Assembly (NCBI GenBank): GCA_943912835.1
Contig: CALTVJ010000015.1
Coordinates: forward strand, 1-28,844
DNA length: 28,844 bases
DNA from: an uncultured Porphyromonas sp.
GTDB taxonomy: Bacteria; Bacteroidota; Bacteroidia; Bacteroidales; Porphyromonadaceae
Reading direction: 5' to 3'
Part shown: one piece after another, positions 15,344 to 24,629 of the stretch
How positions within the stretch are numbered: position 1 is the stretch's first letter
Layout: every line of letters begins with the position of its first letter
Notes under the pieces: generated by a model
What the model was told of the DNA's origin: nothing
Seen by the model: only the letters and a program-made list of their open reading frames with translations
Database searches by the model: none
Made by a program: the position numbers and the translations under genes

Positions 15344-17902
15344 ATGATTGATGCTGAAGACAGAATAGTAGACGTCAATATCGAGAGTGCAATGAAGAAA
15401 GCCTATATCGACTACTCGATGTCGGTTATTGTTTCGCGTGCACTCCCCGATGTGCGTGATGGCTTCAAGCCTGTGCATAGACGTGTGCTATATGCTATGA
15501 ATGATACAGGCAATACCCACGACAAAGCCTATCGTAAATGTGCTACGGCTGTCGGGGAAGTCTTGGGTAAATATCACCCACACGGAGATAGCTCGGTGTA
15601 TGGTACGCTCGTTCGTATGGCTCAGCCATGGAGTCTGCGTTATAAACTCATTGATGGTCAGGGTAACTTTGGATCTATTGATGGAGACTCGCCAGCGGCT
15701 ATGCGTTATACCGAGAGTCGCCTTAGCCGTATGGCAGACGAGATGCTTCGAGATATTGACAAGGAGACTGTAGACTTTCAGCTCAACTTCGATGATACTC
15801 GATACGAGCCAACAGTTTTGCCAACACGTTTCCCCAATCTCCTCGTAAATGGTGCTGCAGGTATTGCCGTAGGTATGGCAACGAATATGCCTCCACACAA
15901 CCTCACGGAGTGTATCGACGGCTGTATCGCTTATATCGATAGTGAAGAGTCTATTGATGTCGCTGGCTTAATGAAATATGTCAAAGCTCCAGATTTCCCA
16001 ACAGGTGGCTATATCTATGGCTATGCTGGGGTTAAGGAGGCTTACGAAACAGGACGTGGTCGTGTGGTGATGCGTGCTAAAGCCGATATTGAGCAGCATG
16101 GTCAGAGAGAACGCATTGTTATTACAGAGATTCCTTACCAGGTTAATAAAGCAGAGCTTGTCAAGCACATCTCGAACTTGGTTAATGAGAAAAAGATTGA
16201 AGGGATTTCGGACGTTACAGACCTATCCAATCGCAAGGGGATTTATTTACAAATTGATATTAAGCGAGATGCAAATGCCTCAGTCGTCCTTAATAAGCTG
16301 TATAAGCTGACAGAGCTACAAACATCTTTTAGTGTAAATAATATCGCCCTCGTAAAGGGTCGCCCCAAGCTATTGAATCTTCGTGATTTGATACAAGAGT
16401 TTGTAGACCATCGTTTGGATGTGGTATTACGTCGTTGTATTTATGAGCTTCGTAAGGCGCAAGAGCGTATGCATCTTGTGGAAGGTTTGATTAAGGCAGT
16501 AGATAATATAGACGAAGTGATACAGATTATCCGTAGTTCTTATGATACTTCGGAGTCTATTGAGCGATTGATGGCTCGCTTCGACTTCTCAGAGATACAA
16601 GCTCGTGCTATTGTCGACCTTCGCCTTAGAGCTTTGCAAGGTCTTGATCGTGAGCGACTTCATAATGAATATAACGACCTCTTGCAAAAGATTAGTCATC
16701 TTGAGATGCTTATCTCTAGTCGCCCAGAGCGCATGAAGGTCGTGCGTGAAGAGCTACTTGAGATACGTAACAACTATGGTGATGAACGTCGTAGTGAGAT
16801 TATCTACGCTAGCGAAGAGTTTAATCCAGAAGATTTCTATGCTGATGATGAAATGGTGATAACTATTTCGCATCATGGCTACATCAAGCGTACTCCGCTT
16901 ACAGAGTTTCGTAGTCAAACACGTGGTGGCGTAGGTAGTAAGGGTAGCGATACAAGAGATGAAGACTTTATCGAGTATATCTATTCGGCTTCGATGCATG
17001 CGACGATGATGCTCTTTACGCAGAATGGTCGTTGTTATTGGATGAAGGTCTATGAGATACCAGAGGGAGCCAAGAATGCTAAGGGTCGTGCGATACAGAA
17101 CTTGTTGAACATAGAACCTGGAGATAAGGTAAATGCCTTCATCTGTGTGAAAAATCTCACCAAAGACGAAGACTTTGTCAACTCACACTACTTGATATTT
17201 GCGACTAAGAGTGGCATCATCAAAAAGACACTCCTTGAGCAGTACTCTCGTCCACGCGCCAATGGTATCATTGCTATTGACCTCCGTGATGACGACAAGC
17301 TTATCAGCGTGATGCTGACCAACGGCAGCAACGAAATCTTGCTAGCTAATCGTAATGGACGCGCTGTACGCTTTAATGAGTCTACCGTGCGTGCTACCGG
17401 ACGTAATGCTATGGGTGTGCGAGGTATGACACTCGATGAAGATGGTCAAGACGAAGTAGTCGGTATGATTGCCGTTGAAAATGCCGAAGCCGACAGTATC
17501 CTCGTTGTGAGTGAGCATGGTTATGGTAAGCGTAGTGCTGTTGAGGATTACCGTCTTACGAATAGAGGGGCTAAGGGTGTAAAGACACTCAATATTACCG
17601 ATAAGACAGGTAAGCTCGTTGCTTTCCAATCGGTTACAGATGAGCATGATCTGATGATCATCAACAAGAGTGGCGTAGCGATACGTATGCACGCAAGAGA
17701 TATTAGTGTCCTCAGCCGAGCTACTCAGGGCGTACGATTGATAAACTTAGATAAACGTGGTGACGAAATAGCTTCTGTATGCTGTGTCCCTACCGAAGAA
17801 GAAGATTCTCAAGGCACACAAGATACTACGGAGCTACCCAATGACGTTATTTCATTAAATGGTGAGTCTAGTGATGAGGCTCTCCAAAACGAGAAAGAAT
17901 AG
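15344..17902 (+). CDS. gyrA: DNA gyrase subunit A
   Basis: An 852-residue type IIA topoisomerase subunit that breaks and rejoins DNA during negative supercoiling. The catalytic tyrosine is Y122 in AAMRYTES, at the same number as in E. coli. The N-terminal winged helix (DGFKPVHRRVLYAM), tower and coiled coil run to about 490, and residues 495-810 form the six-bladed C-terminal beta-pinwheel. The GyrA-box at 525-531 reads QTRGGVG, a relaxed form of QRRGGKG, but its position and the pinwheel argue for GyrA rather than ParC. The quinolone-determining region has S83 but G87 where E. coli has D87. The C-terminal 35 residues are acidic. It is followed after 31 bases by a TPR gene. Confidence 0.95.
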   Translation: MIDAEDRIVDVNIESAMKKAYIDYSMSVIVSRALPDVRDGFKPVHRRVLYAMNDTGNTHDKAYRKCATAVGEVLGKYHPHGDSSVYGTLVRMAQPWSLRYKLIDGQGNFGSIDGDSPAAMRYTESRLSRMADEMLRDIDKETVDFQLNFDDTRYEPTVLPTRFPNLLVNGAAGIAVGMATNMPPHNLTECIDGCIAYIDSEESIDVAGLMKYVKAPDFPTGGYIYGYAGVKEAYETGRGRVVMRAKADIEQHGQRERIVITEIPYQVNKAELVKHISNLVNEKKIEGISDVTDLSNRKGIYLQIDIKRDANASVVLNKLYKLTELQTSFSVNNIALVKGRPKLLNLRDLIQEFVDHRLDVVLRRCIYELRKAQERMHLVEGLIKAVDNIDEVIQIIRSSYDTSESIERLMARFDFSEIQARAIVDLRLRALQGLDRERLHNEYNDLLQKISHLEMLISSRPERMKVVREELLEIRNNYGDERRSEIIYASEEFNPEDFYADDEMVITISHHGYIKRTPLTEFRSQTRGGVGSKGSDTRDEDFIEYIYSASMHATMMLFTQNGRCYWMKVYEIPEGAKNAKGRAIQNLLNIEPGDKVNAFICVKNLTKDEDFVNSHYLIFATKSGIIKKTLLEQYSRPRANGIIAIDLRDDDKLISVMLTNGSNEILLANRNGRAVRFNESTVRATGRNAMGVRGMTLDEDGQDEVVGMIAVENAEADSILVVSEHGYGKRSAVEDYRLTNRGAKGVKTLNITDKTGKLVAFQSVTDEHDLMIINKSGVAIRMHARDISVLSRATQGVRLINLDKRGDEIASVCCVPTEEEDSQGTQDTTELPNDVISLNGESSDEALQNEKE

Positions 17903-17933
17903 AATAAATTACACTTCAAACAATTAGATAAGT

Positions 17934-19115
17934 ATGAAGAAACTAGCAATTATTGCCGCTTTCGGCCTAGTGTCTAGCACTGCTTTCGCTCAAACAGTCA
18001 AGAGTAAAGAAGCAGAGAAACTAATAGATAAAAGTACTGCAGAGGCTCGCAAATTGGCAAGCGAAGCTCGCCAAAATGACGAAACCAAAAACGATGCCTA
18101 TACTTGGTATGTGTCTGGTATGGTAGAGCAAAAGGACTACAATACAGAGTTTCTTAAAGCTCAAATGGGTCAGCAGGCAGACCAAGCTAAAATGTACAAT
18201 GCCCTTGTAGCTGAGGTGCCATTCCTACTTACGACCTATGATCTTGAGAATGTGCCAAACGAGAAGGGAAAAGTTAAATTGAAGTATGCCAAGAAGGCTA
18301 AAGACCTCTTGAAGGCAGATCATCAGATGCTTCTTAATGCAGGTAACTACTTCTTACAAGAAAAGAACTATAAGAAGGCTGCAGAAGCATACCACAACTA
18401 CCTCAATATACGTCGTCATAGCCTCTTTGCTGATGATAAGGCAATGGCAACGCTTGATACGACAGCTTATGATGTGGCGTATTATGCAACCCTGACTTAC
18501 CATGAGGTGAAGGATTACGATAAGGCTATTGCCTTAGCGCAGGAGTTTAAGAATGCTCCAATCAAGGGCGTAGAAATATACCAAGTGCTTGCTGGTGCCT
18601 ACCAAGGTAAGGGTGACTCTGCTATGCTCGTTAAAACGCTTGAGGAGGGACAAGCTAAGTTCCCACAGAATGACTATTTCGCACGTAACTTAGCTCAAAT
18701 CGCTTTCGATAAGAAAGAGTACGATAAGAGCGAAGCCTACATTATTAAGATTCTTGAGCAAGACCCAAACAACATACAACTGATGTCTTTCTTAGCTGGT
18801 TTGTCAGAGCAACAAGAGAACTTGGATAAGGCTGCAGAGTGGTACCTCAAAGCTTTGGCTATCAAGGCAGATGACTTTACTGCGAACTACAATCTTGGTC
18901 GTACTTACTTCAATCAGGCTGTATCTCACTTCAATAACCCTAACCCAACTAAGCTAACTGATGAGAAGGGTAAGGAGTGTTTGCAAAAGGCTCTTCCTTA
19001 TTTGGAAACGGCTTATAAGCAAAAGCCAGACGAAGTGTACTACGTCTTGGGTAATACCTACGACCGCTTAGGACGTAAGGCCGACTTCGAACGTGTGATG
19101 AATGCACATAAATAG
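17934..19115 (+). CDS. tprA: Periplasmic TPR protein, TprA-like
   Basis: A 393-residue exported protein with a classical signal peptide (MKKLAIIAAFGLVSSTAFA, cut before Q20) and tetratricopeptide repeats from about 133 to 393, such as the YHNYL, DYDKAIALAQEF and LDKAAEWYLKAL helices. An N-terminal helical part precedes the repeats. TPR arrays mediate protein-protein contacts; no enzyme motif is present. Its size and position directly after gyrA match what I recall of P. gingivalis TprA (PG1385), reported as a virulence-linked periplasmic protein, so orthology is inferred from context and size. It is 31 bases after gyrA, probably co-transcribed, and ends before a strong terminator. Confidence 0.82.
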   Translation: MKKLAIIAAFGLVSSTAFAQTVKSKEAEKLIDKSTAEARKLASEARQNDETKNDAYTWYVSGMVEQKDYNTEFLKAQMGQQADQAKMYNALVAEVPFLLTTYDLENVPNEKGKVKLKYAKKAKDLLKADHQMLLNAGNYFLQEKNYKKAAEAYHNYLNIRRHSLFADDKAMATLDTTAYDVAYYATLTYHEVKDYDKAIALAQEFKNAPIKGVEIYQVLAGAYQGKGDSAMLVKTLEEGQAKFPQNDYFARNLAQIAFDKKEYDKSEAYIIKILEQDPNNIQLMSFLAGLSEQQENLDKAAEWYLKALAIKADDFTANYNLGRTYFNQAVSHFNNPNPTKLTDEKGKECLQKALPYLETAYKQKPDEVYYVLGNTYDRLGRKADFERVMNAHK

Positions 19116-19140
19116 TCTGAGATTATTTGTATATGAACGA

Positions 19141-19180
19141 AAAACGGGAGAGCGAATGATAGCTCTCCCGTTTTATTTTG
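19141..19180 (+). terminator. Rho-independent terminator after the gyrA-TPR operon
   Basis: AAAACGGGAGAGC (19141-19153) pairs perfectly over 13 bases with GCTCTCCCGTTTT (19162-19174), with an 8-base loop, and TTTTATTTT follows. It lies 25 bases past the TPR gene stop. Confidence 0.92.
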
Positions 19181-19243
19181 TCATTCCGAGTTCTTTGTGT
19201 ACAGATAAATTAGGTATAGAATTATTTATCGGATAACAATGTG

Positions 19244-19251
19244 TAACTTTG
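19244..19251 (+). promoter_or_regulatory. -7 motif (TAACTTTG) upstream of the EEP-family gene
   Basis: Full TAnnTTTG match 26 bases before the ATG at 19278 and after a strong terminator, so this gene should have its own promoter here. No TTTG at the standard -33 spacing. Confidence 0.6.
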
Positions 19252-19277
19252 TTATACAAACAAAATGATAAGCTATT

Positions 19278-20324
19278 ATGAGTAAGAAATTTCTTTTACT
19301 CTGTGCACTTGCTTTCTTGATATTTACAACAAGGGCACATGCACAGAAAAGCTACAAAGTAGCTGTAGCGTTTTACAATCTCGAGAATCTATTTGACACC
19401 GTAGACAACGAAAACAACGATGAGGATTTCCTCCCCAATGGTTCGTACGGCTGGACAGAAGAGCGCTATCAGTCAAAGCTTAGTAATATGGCTTATGCCG
19501 TTAGTCAGTTAGCCGGTGGTCAAGCTCCCGATGTTTTGGGAGTATGTGAGATTGAGAATAGACATGTCCTTGAAGACTTAGTGTCTCATCCTACACTCGC
19601 CCCACTAGGCTATCAAATTATACATTTCGATTCCCCAGACAAGCGTGGTATTGACGTAGCCTTGCTTTATCGTCCTAAAGTATTCAGTCCAACAGGTGCT
19701 GAGCCTCATTCCGTAAATATCCCCAATGAGGGACATATTAAGACACGAGATGTCTTGGAGGTCAATGGTTATATTCTAGGGGAGCCTGTGAGTTTCTTAG
19801 TGGCTCACTGGCCAAGCCGTTCGGGCGGGGAGCAAATATCACTCAATCGTCGTATGGCAGCGGCTCGAGTGATGCGTCATGTAGTAGACTCTCTACAAAC
19901 CGCAAGGCCAGAAGAGAAAATCATGCTCATGGGTGACTTTAATGATGACCCAATTTCTCCTAGTCTTAGAGAGGGATTAGATGCGCGCAATCAAGAGAAA
20001 GAGATTCGCTCGGATAAGGATTTATTTAATGTTATGGCGAAGTTGCACAAATCAGGTTATGGTACGTTGGCATATCGTGATGTATGGAACTTGTTTGACA
20101 ACATCGTTGTGAGTGCTAATCTATTAAAGCAAGGTAAGGGTTTGTATATTCAAAAGGATAAGCAGACCAAAGCTTATGGACGTATCTACAATGCGCCATT
20201 CTTAACGCAAGCTACAGGACATTACAAGGGGTACCCATTTCGCACAACGAGCAATGGTCAATTTCAGAATGGATATAGCGACCACTATCCTGTATATATT
20301 TATCTCCTCAAGTCTGCAGAATAA
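19278..20324 (+). CDS. Exported endonuclease/exonuclease/phosphatase-family protein
   Basis: A 348-residue metal-dependent phosphoesterase of the EEP (DNase I-like) superfamily with a Sec signal peptide (cut about A22, RAHA-QK). Motifs in order: FYNLENLFDT (N34/E36), E91 in GVCEIENR, GIDVALLYR, H177 in VAHWPSRSGG, D220 and N222 in MGDFNDDP, and the terminal D335-H336 in YSDHYPVY. All catalytic blocks are intact. The fold serves nucleases, phosphodiesterases and lipid or inositol phosphatases, so the substrate is not determined; the FYNLENLFDT start is typical of a widespread Bacteroidetes subgroup. It is a single-gene unit flanked by a terminator and a -7 motif upstream and a terminator downstream. 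Confidence 0.9.
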   Translation: MSKKFLLLCALAFLIFTTRAHAQKSYKVAVAFYNLENLFDTVDNENNDEDFLPNGSYGWTEERYQSKLSNMAYAVSQLAGGQAPDVLGVCEIENRHVLEDLVSHPTLAPLGYQIIHFDSPDKRGIDVALLYRPKVFSPTGAEPHSVNIPNEGHIKTRDVLEVNGYILGEPVSFLVAHWPSRSGGEQISLNRRMAAARVMRHVVDSLQTARPEEKIMLMGDFNDDPISPSLREGLDARNQEKEIRSDKDLFNVMAKLHKSGYGTLAYRDVWNLFDNIVVSANLLKQGKGLYIQKDKQTKAYGRIYNAPFLTQATGHYKGYPFRTTSNGQFQNGYSDHYPVYIYLLKSAE

Positions 20325-20338
20325 GATATGAAACCGAC

Positions 20339-20380
20339 AAAAAGCTGAGTCTTCTATAAGAAAAGTAGGCTCAGTTTTTT
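20339..20380. terminator. Bidirectional terminator between convergent genes
   Basis: AAAAAGCTGAG (20339-20349) pairs with CTCAGTTTTTT (20370-20380), with one G-T wobble. It has A-runs on one side and T-runs on the other, so it can serve both the rightward EEP gene and the leftward glycosyltransferase gene. Confidence 0.75.
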
Positions 20381-20432
20381 GTGTAGTAGGCTACCTTATT
20401 TAGATGAAAGACGCTCTATGTAGACTATGCGA

Positions 20433-21407
20433 TTAAGCCCAAGGAAGTTCGCGTGAGATATCTATTGCTTGTGGAAGTTGCTTGCAAAGTGTAGTGCCAC
20501 TTAGAATAGCTTCGTATTTTGTTAGGTACTCTTTGCTCATACGTTCCGCCGAAAACTGAGTGCGAGCATAGTCGTGACAAATTATGGGAGAGAAGCTTAG
20601 CTCTTGCATCGCTTGGGCAAGTTCTGCTTTGTGGCTTGACAGATAGCCGAGTTGCTCGTTTGAGATTAACTCAGGTAACGATCCATAGGGTGTGGCAAAG
20701 ACAGGAGCACCATAATACAGACTCTCAATGACTGCTAAGCCAAATGGCTCGTGCCAACGTACAGGGAATATCAAACCCTGTGAACGTTCAAGACGGTTAG
20801 CTTTCGTTTGGTCATTGACCATACCATAGAAGTGTATACGAGGGCTAAGAGTAAAGCGAAAACCCATTTTGAAGTTCAAGCGATGTCCACCCAATACATC
20901 AAGCTCTACTTTAGGTAGGCTTTTGATTAGATCAATAGCTCCATTTAGATTTTTTACTCGCCAAGCCGCTTTGCCCAAGAAGTGGTAGTGTTTGCGCTTC
21001 TCTTGTAATTGCGGAGTGGGATAGTCTTCCCAGAGTAATCCGTTGTGCACGTAGCTATCCACTCCAAAACGTTGTGCATGGTTTTGAGAAACGAAGACAC
21101 TATTGAGCCCAGAACCTTGGGGAAGGCTATTACCATGTACTGTTATTAGGTGTGGAAGCGAAAATCCTTCAGGGACAGAAGTATGGAAGTGAACTATATC
21201 AATCTCACTGGGTAGTTGCTCTTCTAGGGGGAGATTTGTTTGTGGTACGATGACTTCGGCGAAGGGACAGGTTGTTCCCGCTTGGGCAACAAGCCAAAGG
21301 CGATGCCCCCAAGAATGTAATGTTGCCATTAAGCCCCAAACGACTCGTTCGGTTCCTCCATATAATTCAGCTGGTAAGCGACTATCTACGACAAAAGCGA
21401 TATTCAT
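20433..21407 (-). CDS. Glycosyltransferase family 4 protein
   Basis: A 324-residue GT-B fold glycosyltransferase. The N-terminal domain shows YGGTERVVWGLMATL (acceptor side). The C-terminal domain has the donor-binding E-X7-E element, E220 and E228 in RWHEPFGLAVIES, followed by GAPVFATPYGSLPEL. The family transfers hexoses from nucleotide sugars to lipid-linked or free glycans; donor and acceptor cannot be read here. It is somewhat short (many are 350-400 residues) but has both domains. It begins 5 bases after radA and is the last gene of the yicC-amidinotransferase-radA operon. Confidence 0.86.
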   Translation of the reverse strand: MNIAFVVDSRLPAELYGGTERVVWGLMATLHSWGHRLWLVAQAGTTCPFAEVIVPQTNLPLEEQLPSEIDIVHFHTSVPEGFSLPHLITVHGNSLPQGSGLNSVFVSQNHAQRFGVDSYVHNGLLWEDYPTPQLQEKRKHYHFLGKAAWRVKNLNGAIDLIKSLPKVELDVLGGHRLNFKMGFRFTLSPRIHFYGMVNDQTKANRLERSQGLIFPVRWHEPFGLAVIESLYYGAPVFATPYGSLPELISNEQLGYLSSHKAELAQAMQELSFSPIICHDYARTQFSAERMSKEYLTKYEAILSGTTLCKQLPQAIDISRELPWA

Positions 21408-21412
21408 ATTTC

Positions 21413-22789
21413 TTAGCTTTGAGGGCGCAGTAGGATACGGAAGGTCTCCTCAACCGTCTCAACACCTAATATCTTAATGCGCCAAGAGCGTCCCTCAAGT
21501 GTAGACAGATTGCTTTTGGGGACAACGATACCACGGAAGCCGATACGCTCTGCCTCCATAATGCGTTGCTCGATGCGACTAACAGCTCTGACCTCTCCAG
21601 ATAGCCCTACCTCTCCAGCTAAGCAGACGCCCTCGGGGAGAGGAATATCCAAACTAGAAGAAAGCACAGCTGTGATGATGGCCAAGTCTGTTGCTGGGTC
21701 AACTATTTTAATGCCTCCTGCAATGTTGAGAAAGACATCTTTTTGAATGAGCTTGAAGCCTGCGCGTTTCTCAAGGACAGCCAAAAGCATATTCATTCGC
21801 TTGATGCCGTAGCCCGTAGCAGAGCGTTGGGGGGTCGCATAGACGGCACTGCTGACGAGTGCTTGTGTCTCTATGAGGAAAGAACGCACTCCTTCCATCG
21901 CCACGGCAATAGCAATCCCACTGAGCCTAACGCCCGAGCTAACGAGGTGTTCGCTCGGGTTATCAACAGGGCGTAACCCTGTATGTTGCATCTCATAGAT
22001 GCCTAATTCGTTGGTGCTTCCGAAGCGGTTTTTTTGCCCACGCAAGATGCGATACATATAGTGCTTGTCGCCGTCAAACTGCAAGACGACATCGACTGTA
22101 TGCTCAAGTATCTTGGGACCTGCAATGCTTCCCTCTTTGTTGATGTGCCCAATTAAGATGACGGGAACACCCTCGGTCTTGGCATATTTAAGTAGGATAT
22201 TGGCACATTCTCGTATTTGAGAGACACTCCCTGGGCTACTCTCGCTCTCATCGGTATGAATAGTCTGTATGGAGTCAATGACCAATAGGTCGGGGGATTC
22301 GTCTAGTGCAGTACGAATGATGCGTTCGAGATTGGTCTCTGTGTAGATGAGACAGTTATCCTCTCCACCTCCGAGACGCTCAGCACGCATTTTGAGCTGT
22401 GCTGCACTCTCTTCGCCAGAAACATAGAGCGTTTTGTAAGGAATGCGTAGCACGGTCTGAAGTATCAGAGTACTTTTCCCGATGCCTGGCTCTCCTCCGA
22501 GCAGGACAAACGCCCCCGCAACTAAGCCTCCTCCCAATACTCGATTGAGTTCGCTGTCATACATATCACGGCGCGCCTCCTGGGTATAGTCAATCTCTTT
22601 GAGGCGGAGAGGCCTTTGTTTCTTTCCTTCAGCTATGATACTAGCCGACTTAGAGGGGCTTGAGTTTATGCTCTGTATATCCTCAACAATCGTGTTCCAC
22701 TCTTTACAGGTATAGCATTGTCCTTGCCACTTGGCATAGGTAGCACCACAAGCGGAGCAGGCATATATGGCTTTGCTTTGCTTAGCCAT
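21413..22789 (-). CDS. radA: DNA repair protein RadA
   Basis: A 458-residue RecA-like helicase that drives branch migration in recombinational repair. The N-terminal zinc finger has C11, C14, C25 and C28 (CSACG...CYTC); Walker A is GEPGIGKST (99-107); Walker B LLVIDSIQT; the RadA-specific KNRFG is at 253-257; the C-terminal Lon-protease-like domain (about 290-458) follows. Complete and canonical. Its start overlaps the end of the amidinotransferase gene by 8 bases, showing tight coupling. Confidence 0.97.
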   Translation of the reverse strand: MAKQSKAIYACSACGATYAKWQGQCYTCKEWNTIVEDIQSINSSPSKSASIIAEGKKQRPLRLKEIDYTQEARRDMYDSELNRVLGGGLVAGAFVLLGGEPGIGKSTLILQTVLRIPYKTLYVSGEESAAQLKMRAERLGGGEDNCLIYTETNLERIIRTALDESPDLLVIDSIQTIHTDESESSPGSVSQIRECANILLKYAKTEGVPVILIGHINKEGSIAGPKILEHTVDVVLQFDGDKHYMYRILRGQKNRFGSTNELGIYEMQHTGLRPVDNPSEHLVSSGVRLSGIAIAVAMEGVRSFLIETQALVSSAVYATPQRSATGYGIKRMNMLLAVLEKRAGFKLIQKDVFLNIAGGIKIVDPATDLAIITAVLSSSLDIPLPEGVCLAGEVGLSGEVRAVSRIEQRIMEAERIGFRGIVVPKSNLSTLEGRSWRIKILGVETVEETFRILLRPQS

Positions 22790-23720
22790 GCTTGCGTATT
22801 AGAGGCATAGTAGAGCAACGCAATAGTCCACCCATTTTGCTAATTTCTTGGTAAGGAACTTCTTCTACAGCTATACCCCAATTGCTGCGTAGATGCTCGT
22901 TAAGTCGTACGAAGCTCTTGTCACTAATCAGCTTATCGGGGGATAGAGACACGACATTGGTATTCATATGATAAGCCTCTTCGCCCGTTACGTCAAAGAT
23001 GTTGCCTTGCCCAAAAATATCTTCTAGTAATCCTAAGTCGTTTTTATTTAAGAAAGCATCTCGATATAGTAGAGCCTTACCCCGACCAACAGGTTGGAAG
23101 GCACAGTCAAGATGTAGCGTCCCGATACGAGGATCTTTGTCGTGCTTGCGTAGCTCTAGAGGCAAAACTTGTTTGTGAGGGAAACGTTCTCGGAAGAAAT
23201 CTACGGCATATTGGTTGGTACGTGCCATCTTGTAAGTCGGGTAATCATCTCGTAGATAACAACCAACAAACAAGATGTCATCATGTACTAAGACGTCACC
23301 TCCCTCTGTATGTACTTTCTCTGGGAGATACTCTAGGTGACCAGGAGTGATACGTTCGATAATTTTGCTTAAAGCTCCTGTTTCTAATTCTCTATCAGGA
23401 ATTAGGTTTGAGACGAATAGCGTATTGTCTACAACGAAACTAACATCTCGAGCAAAGATTTGGTTATAGTCATTTAATAGTTCTGGTCGGAGCACTTCAA
23501 CACCATTTCGAATCAAGGTTTGATATAGAGCATCCATCTCAAATATGACATCTTGTTCTTTGGGATATATTCCCAAGAGAACGCTTTCATAGCTCTTGGC
23601 ATCGTAGCACTCATCTAGTTTGGGGTCATTACCTAGATTATAGGGTAGACCAAGCACAACGAGTTGTAGATGATCCGTTTCGTTACTTACTTGTGGTGTA
23701 ATTGTGTTTTGGATTTCCAT
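22782..23720 (-). CDS. Amidinotransferase-fold (arginine deiminase/DDAH-like) hydrolase
   Basis: A 312-residue enzyme of the guanidino-group modifying superfamily. The visible active site: FARDVSFVV with D92, EGGDV at 139-143, H203 in LHLDCAFQPVG and the nucleophile C302 in GGLLRCSTMPLIR. The C-terminal Cys and central His match dimethylarginine hydrolases, arginine deiminases and related citrulline- or arginine-acting enzymes. Which substrate is used cannot be decided from sequence by eye. It is not a peptidylarginine deiminase of the P. gingivalis PPAD type, lacking a signal peptide and Ig-like domain. It starts 12 bases after yicC and overlaps radA by 8 bases. Confidence 0.86.
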   Translation of the reverse strand: MEIQNTITPQVSNETDHLQLVVLGLPYNLGNDPKLDECYDAKSYESVLLGIYPKEQDVIFEMDALYQTLIRNGVEVLRPELLNDYNQIFARDVSFVVDNTLFVSNLIPDRELETGALSKIIERITPGHLEYLPEKVHTEGGDVLVHDDILFVGCYLRDDYPTYKMARTNQYAVDFFRERFPHKQVLPLELRKHDKDPRIGTLHLDCAFQPVGRGKALLYRDAFLNKNDLGLLEDIFGQGNIFDVTGEEAYHMNTNVVSLSPDKLISDKSFVRLNEHLRSNWGIAVEEVPYQEISKMGGLLRCSTMPLIRKHG

Positions 23721-23732
23721 AGTTTCGGCTAC

Positions 23733-24629
23733 TTATAGTACGTTGAGAGATTGCTCTTTGATTTGTTCTAGTTCGTCTTTCATTTTGACGACAATTTGTT
23801 GTAACTCAGCATTGTTACTTTTTGACCCTAGGGTATTAATTTCTCTACCAATTTCTTGAGAGACAAATCCGAGTGTTCTCCCTTGCTGTCCTTCGGGTTT
23901 ATTTAGGAGCTCCTCAAAATAGTTCAAGTGGTGAGCAAGACGATCTTTTTCTTCATTGATGTCTAGTTTCTCAATATAGTAGATGAGTTCTTGCTCTAGT
24001 CGTCCTCGATCTAATGCTTCGGGAGATAGTTTTTTTAGTCCATCTTCTAGCTTTTGACGAATGAGTGCAATGCGTTCATTCTCTGGAATGTCTACGAGGC
24101 TGAGTAGTCTTCTTATCTCAGTGATACGTTGTGCAAGTACGGTTTTGAGCATTTCGCCTTCTTGACGACGGAATGACAGCAAGTCTTGTAGAGCTTCCTC
24201 TATACCCGCCTTAATCGCTTGCCATTCTTCAAGACTAAGCTCTTCTGAGATGGGGTCAGTGCTGGATAAGACACCTGGTAAACGAAGGAGTTCGTACAAC
24301 GTAATTGAGGGTTCTCCTGTCCCTAAAGCGATATTTGTTTTGAGTTTGTGGATCTCTGATAAATAGTGTTTTAGGGCTTCATGGTTGATAGATTGGGTAT
24401 TGCTAAGATTGGCTAAGGCATCGTCTACAGTGATGCTGAGATCTATTTTCCCTCGGTTGAGATGGTCAACTATGAGGCTACGGATCTCTAGCTCTCGCTC
24501 GCGATATAGTTGTGGTAGACGTGCAGAAATATCACACTGCTTGCTGTTTAGACTCTTGATGAATATCGTAATACTTTTATCGGCATAGCGTACGATGGCT
24601 TTGCCTACACCAGTCATAGAGAGTATCAT
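23733..24629 (-). CDS. yicC: YicC/YloC family endoribonuclease
   Basis: A 298-residue YicC-like protein, a family shown to have endoribonuclease activity and to affect small-RNA turnover. The N-terminal MILSMTGVGKA and IKSLNSKQCDISARLP blocks and the C-terminal DUF1732 signature (EIGREINTLGSKSNN, about 259-273) are intact. Length is normal. In many genomes yicC is followed by gmk; here it heads an operon with the amidinotransferase, radA and GT4 genes instead. A TAACTTAG element on the minus strand (24652-24659), one base off TAnnTTTG, could serve as its -7 box. Confidence 0.93.
   Translation of the reverse strand: MILSMTGVGKAIVRYADKSITIFIKSLNSKQCDISARLPQLYRERELEIRSLIVDHLNRGKIDLSITVDDALANLSNTQSINHEALKHYLSEIHKLKTNIALGTGEPSITLYELLRLPGVLSSTDPISEELSLEEWQAIKAGIEEALQDLLSFRRQEGEMLKTVLAQRITEIRRLLSLVDIPENERIALIRQKLEDGLKKLSPEALDRGRLEQELIYYIEKLDINEEKDRLAHHLNYFEELLNKPEGQQGRTLGFVSQEIGREINTLGSKSNNAELQQIVVKMKDELEQIKEQSLNVL

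Noticed and set aside
15191..15478. 95-residue leftward frame across the pepD-gyrA gap and gyrA start
   Set aside because: It overlaps the conserved gyrA N-terminus and reads through the palindromic repeats with no family similarity.
15344..17902. gyrA as topoisomerase IV subunit ParC
   Set aside because: It has a full-length C-terminal beta-pinwheel, a GyrA-box at the expected place and E. coli GyrA numbering for S83 and Y122.
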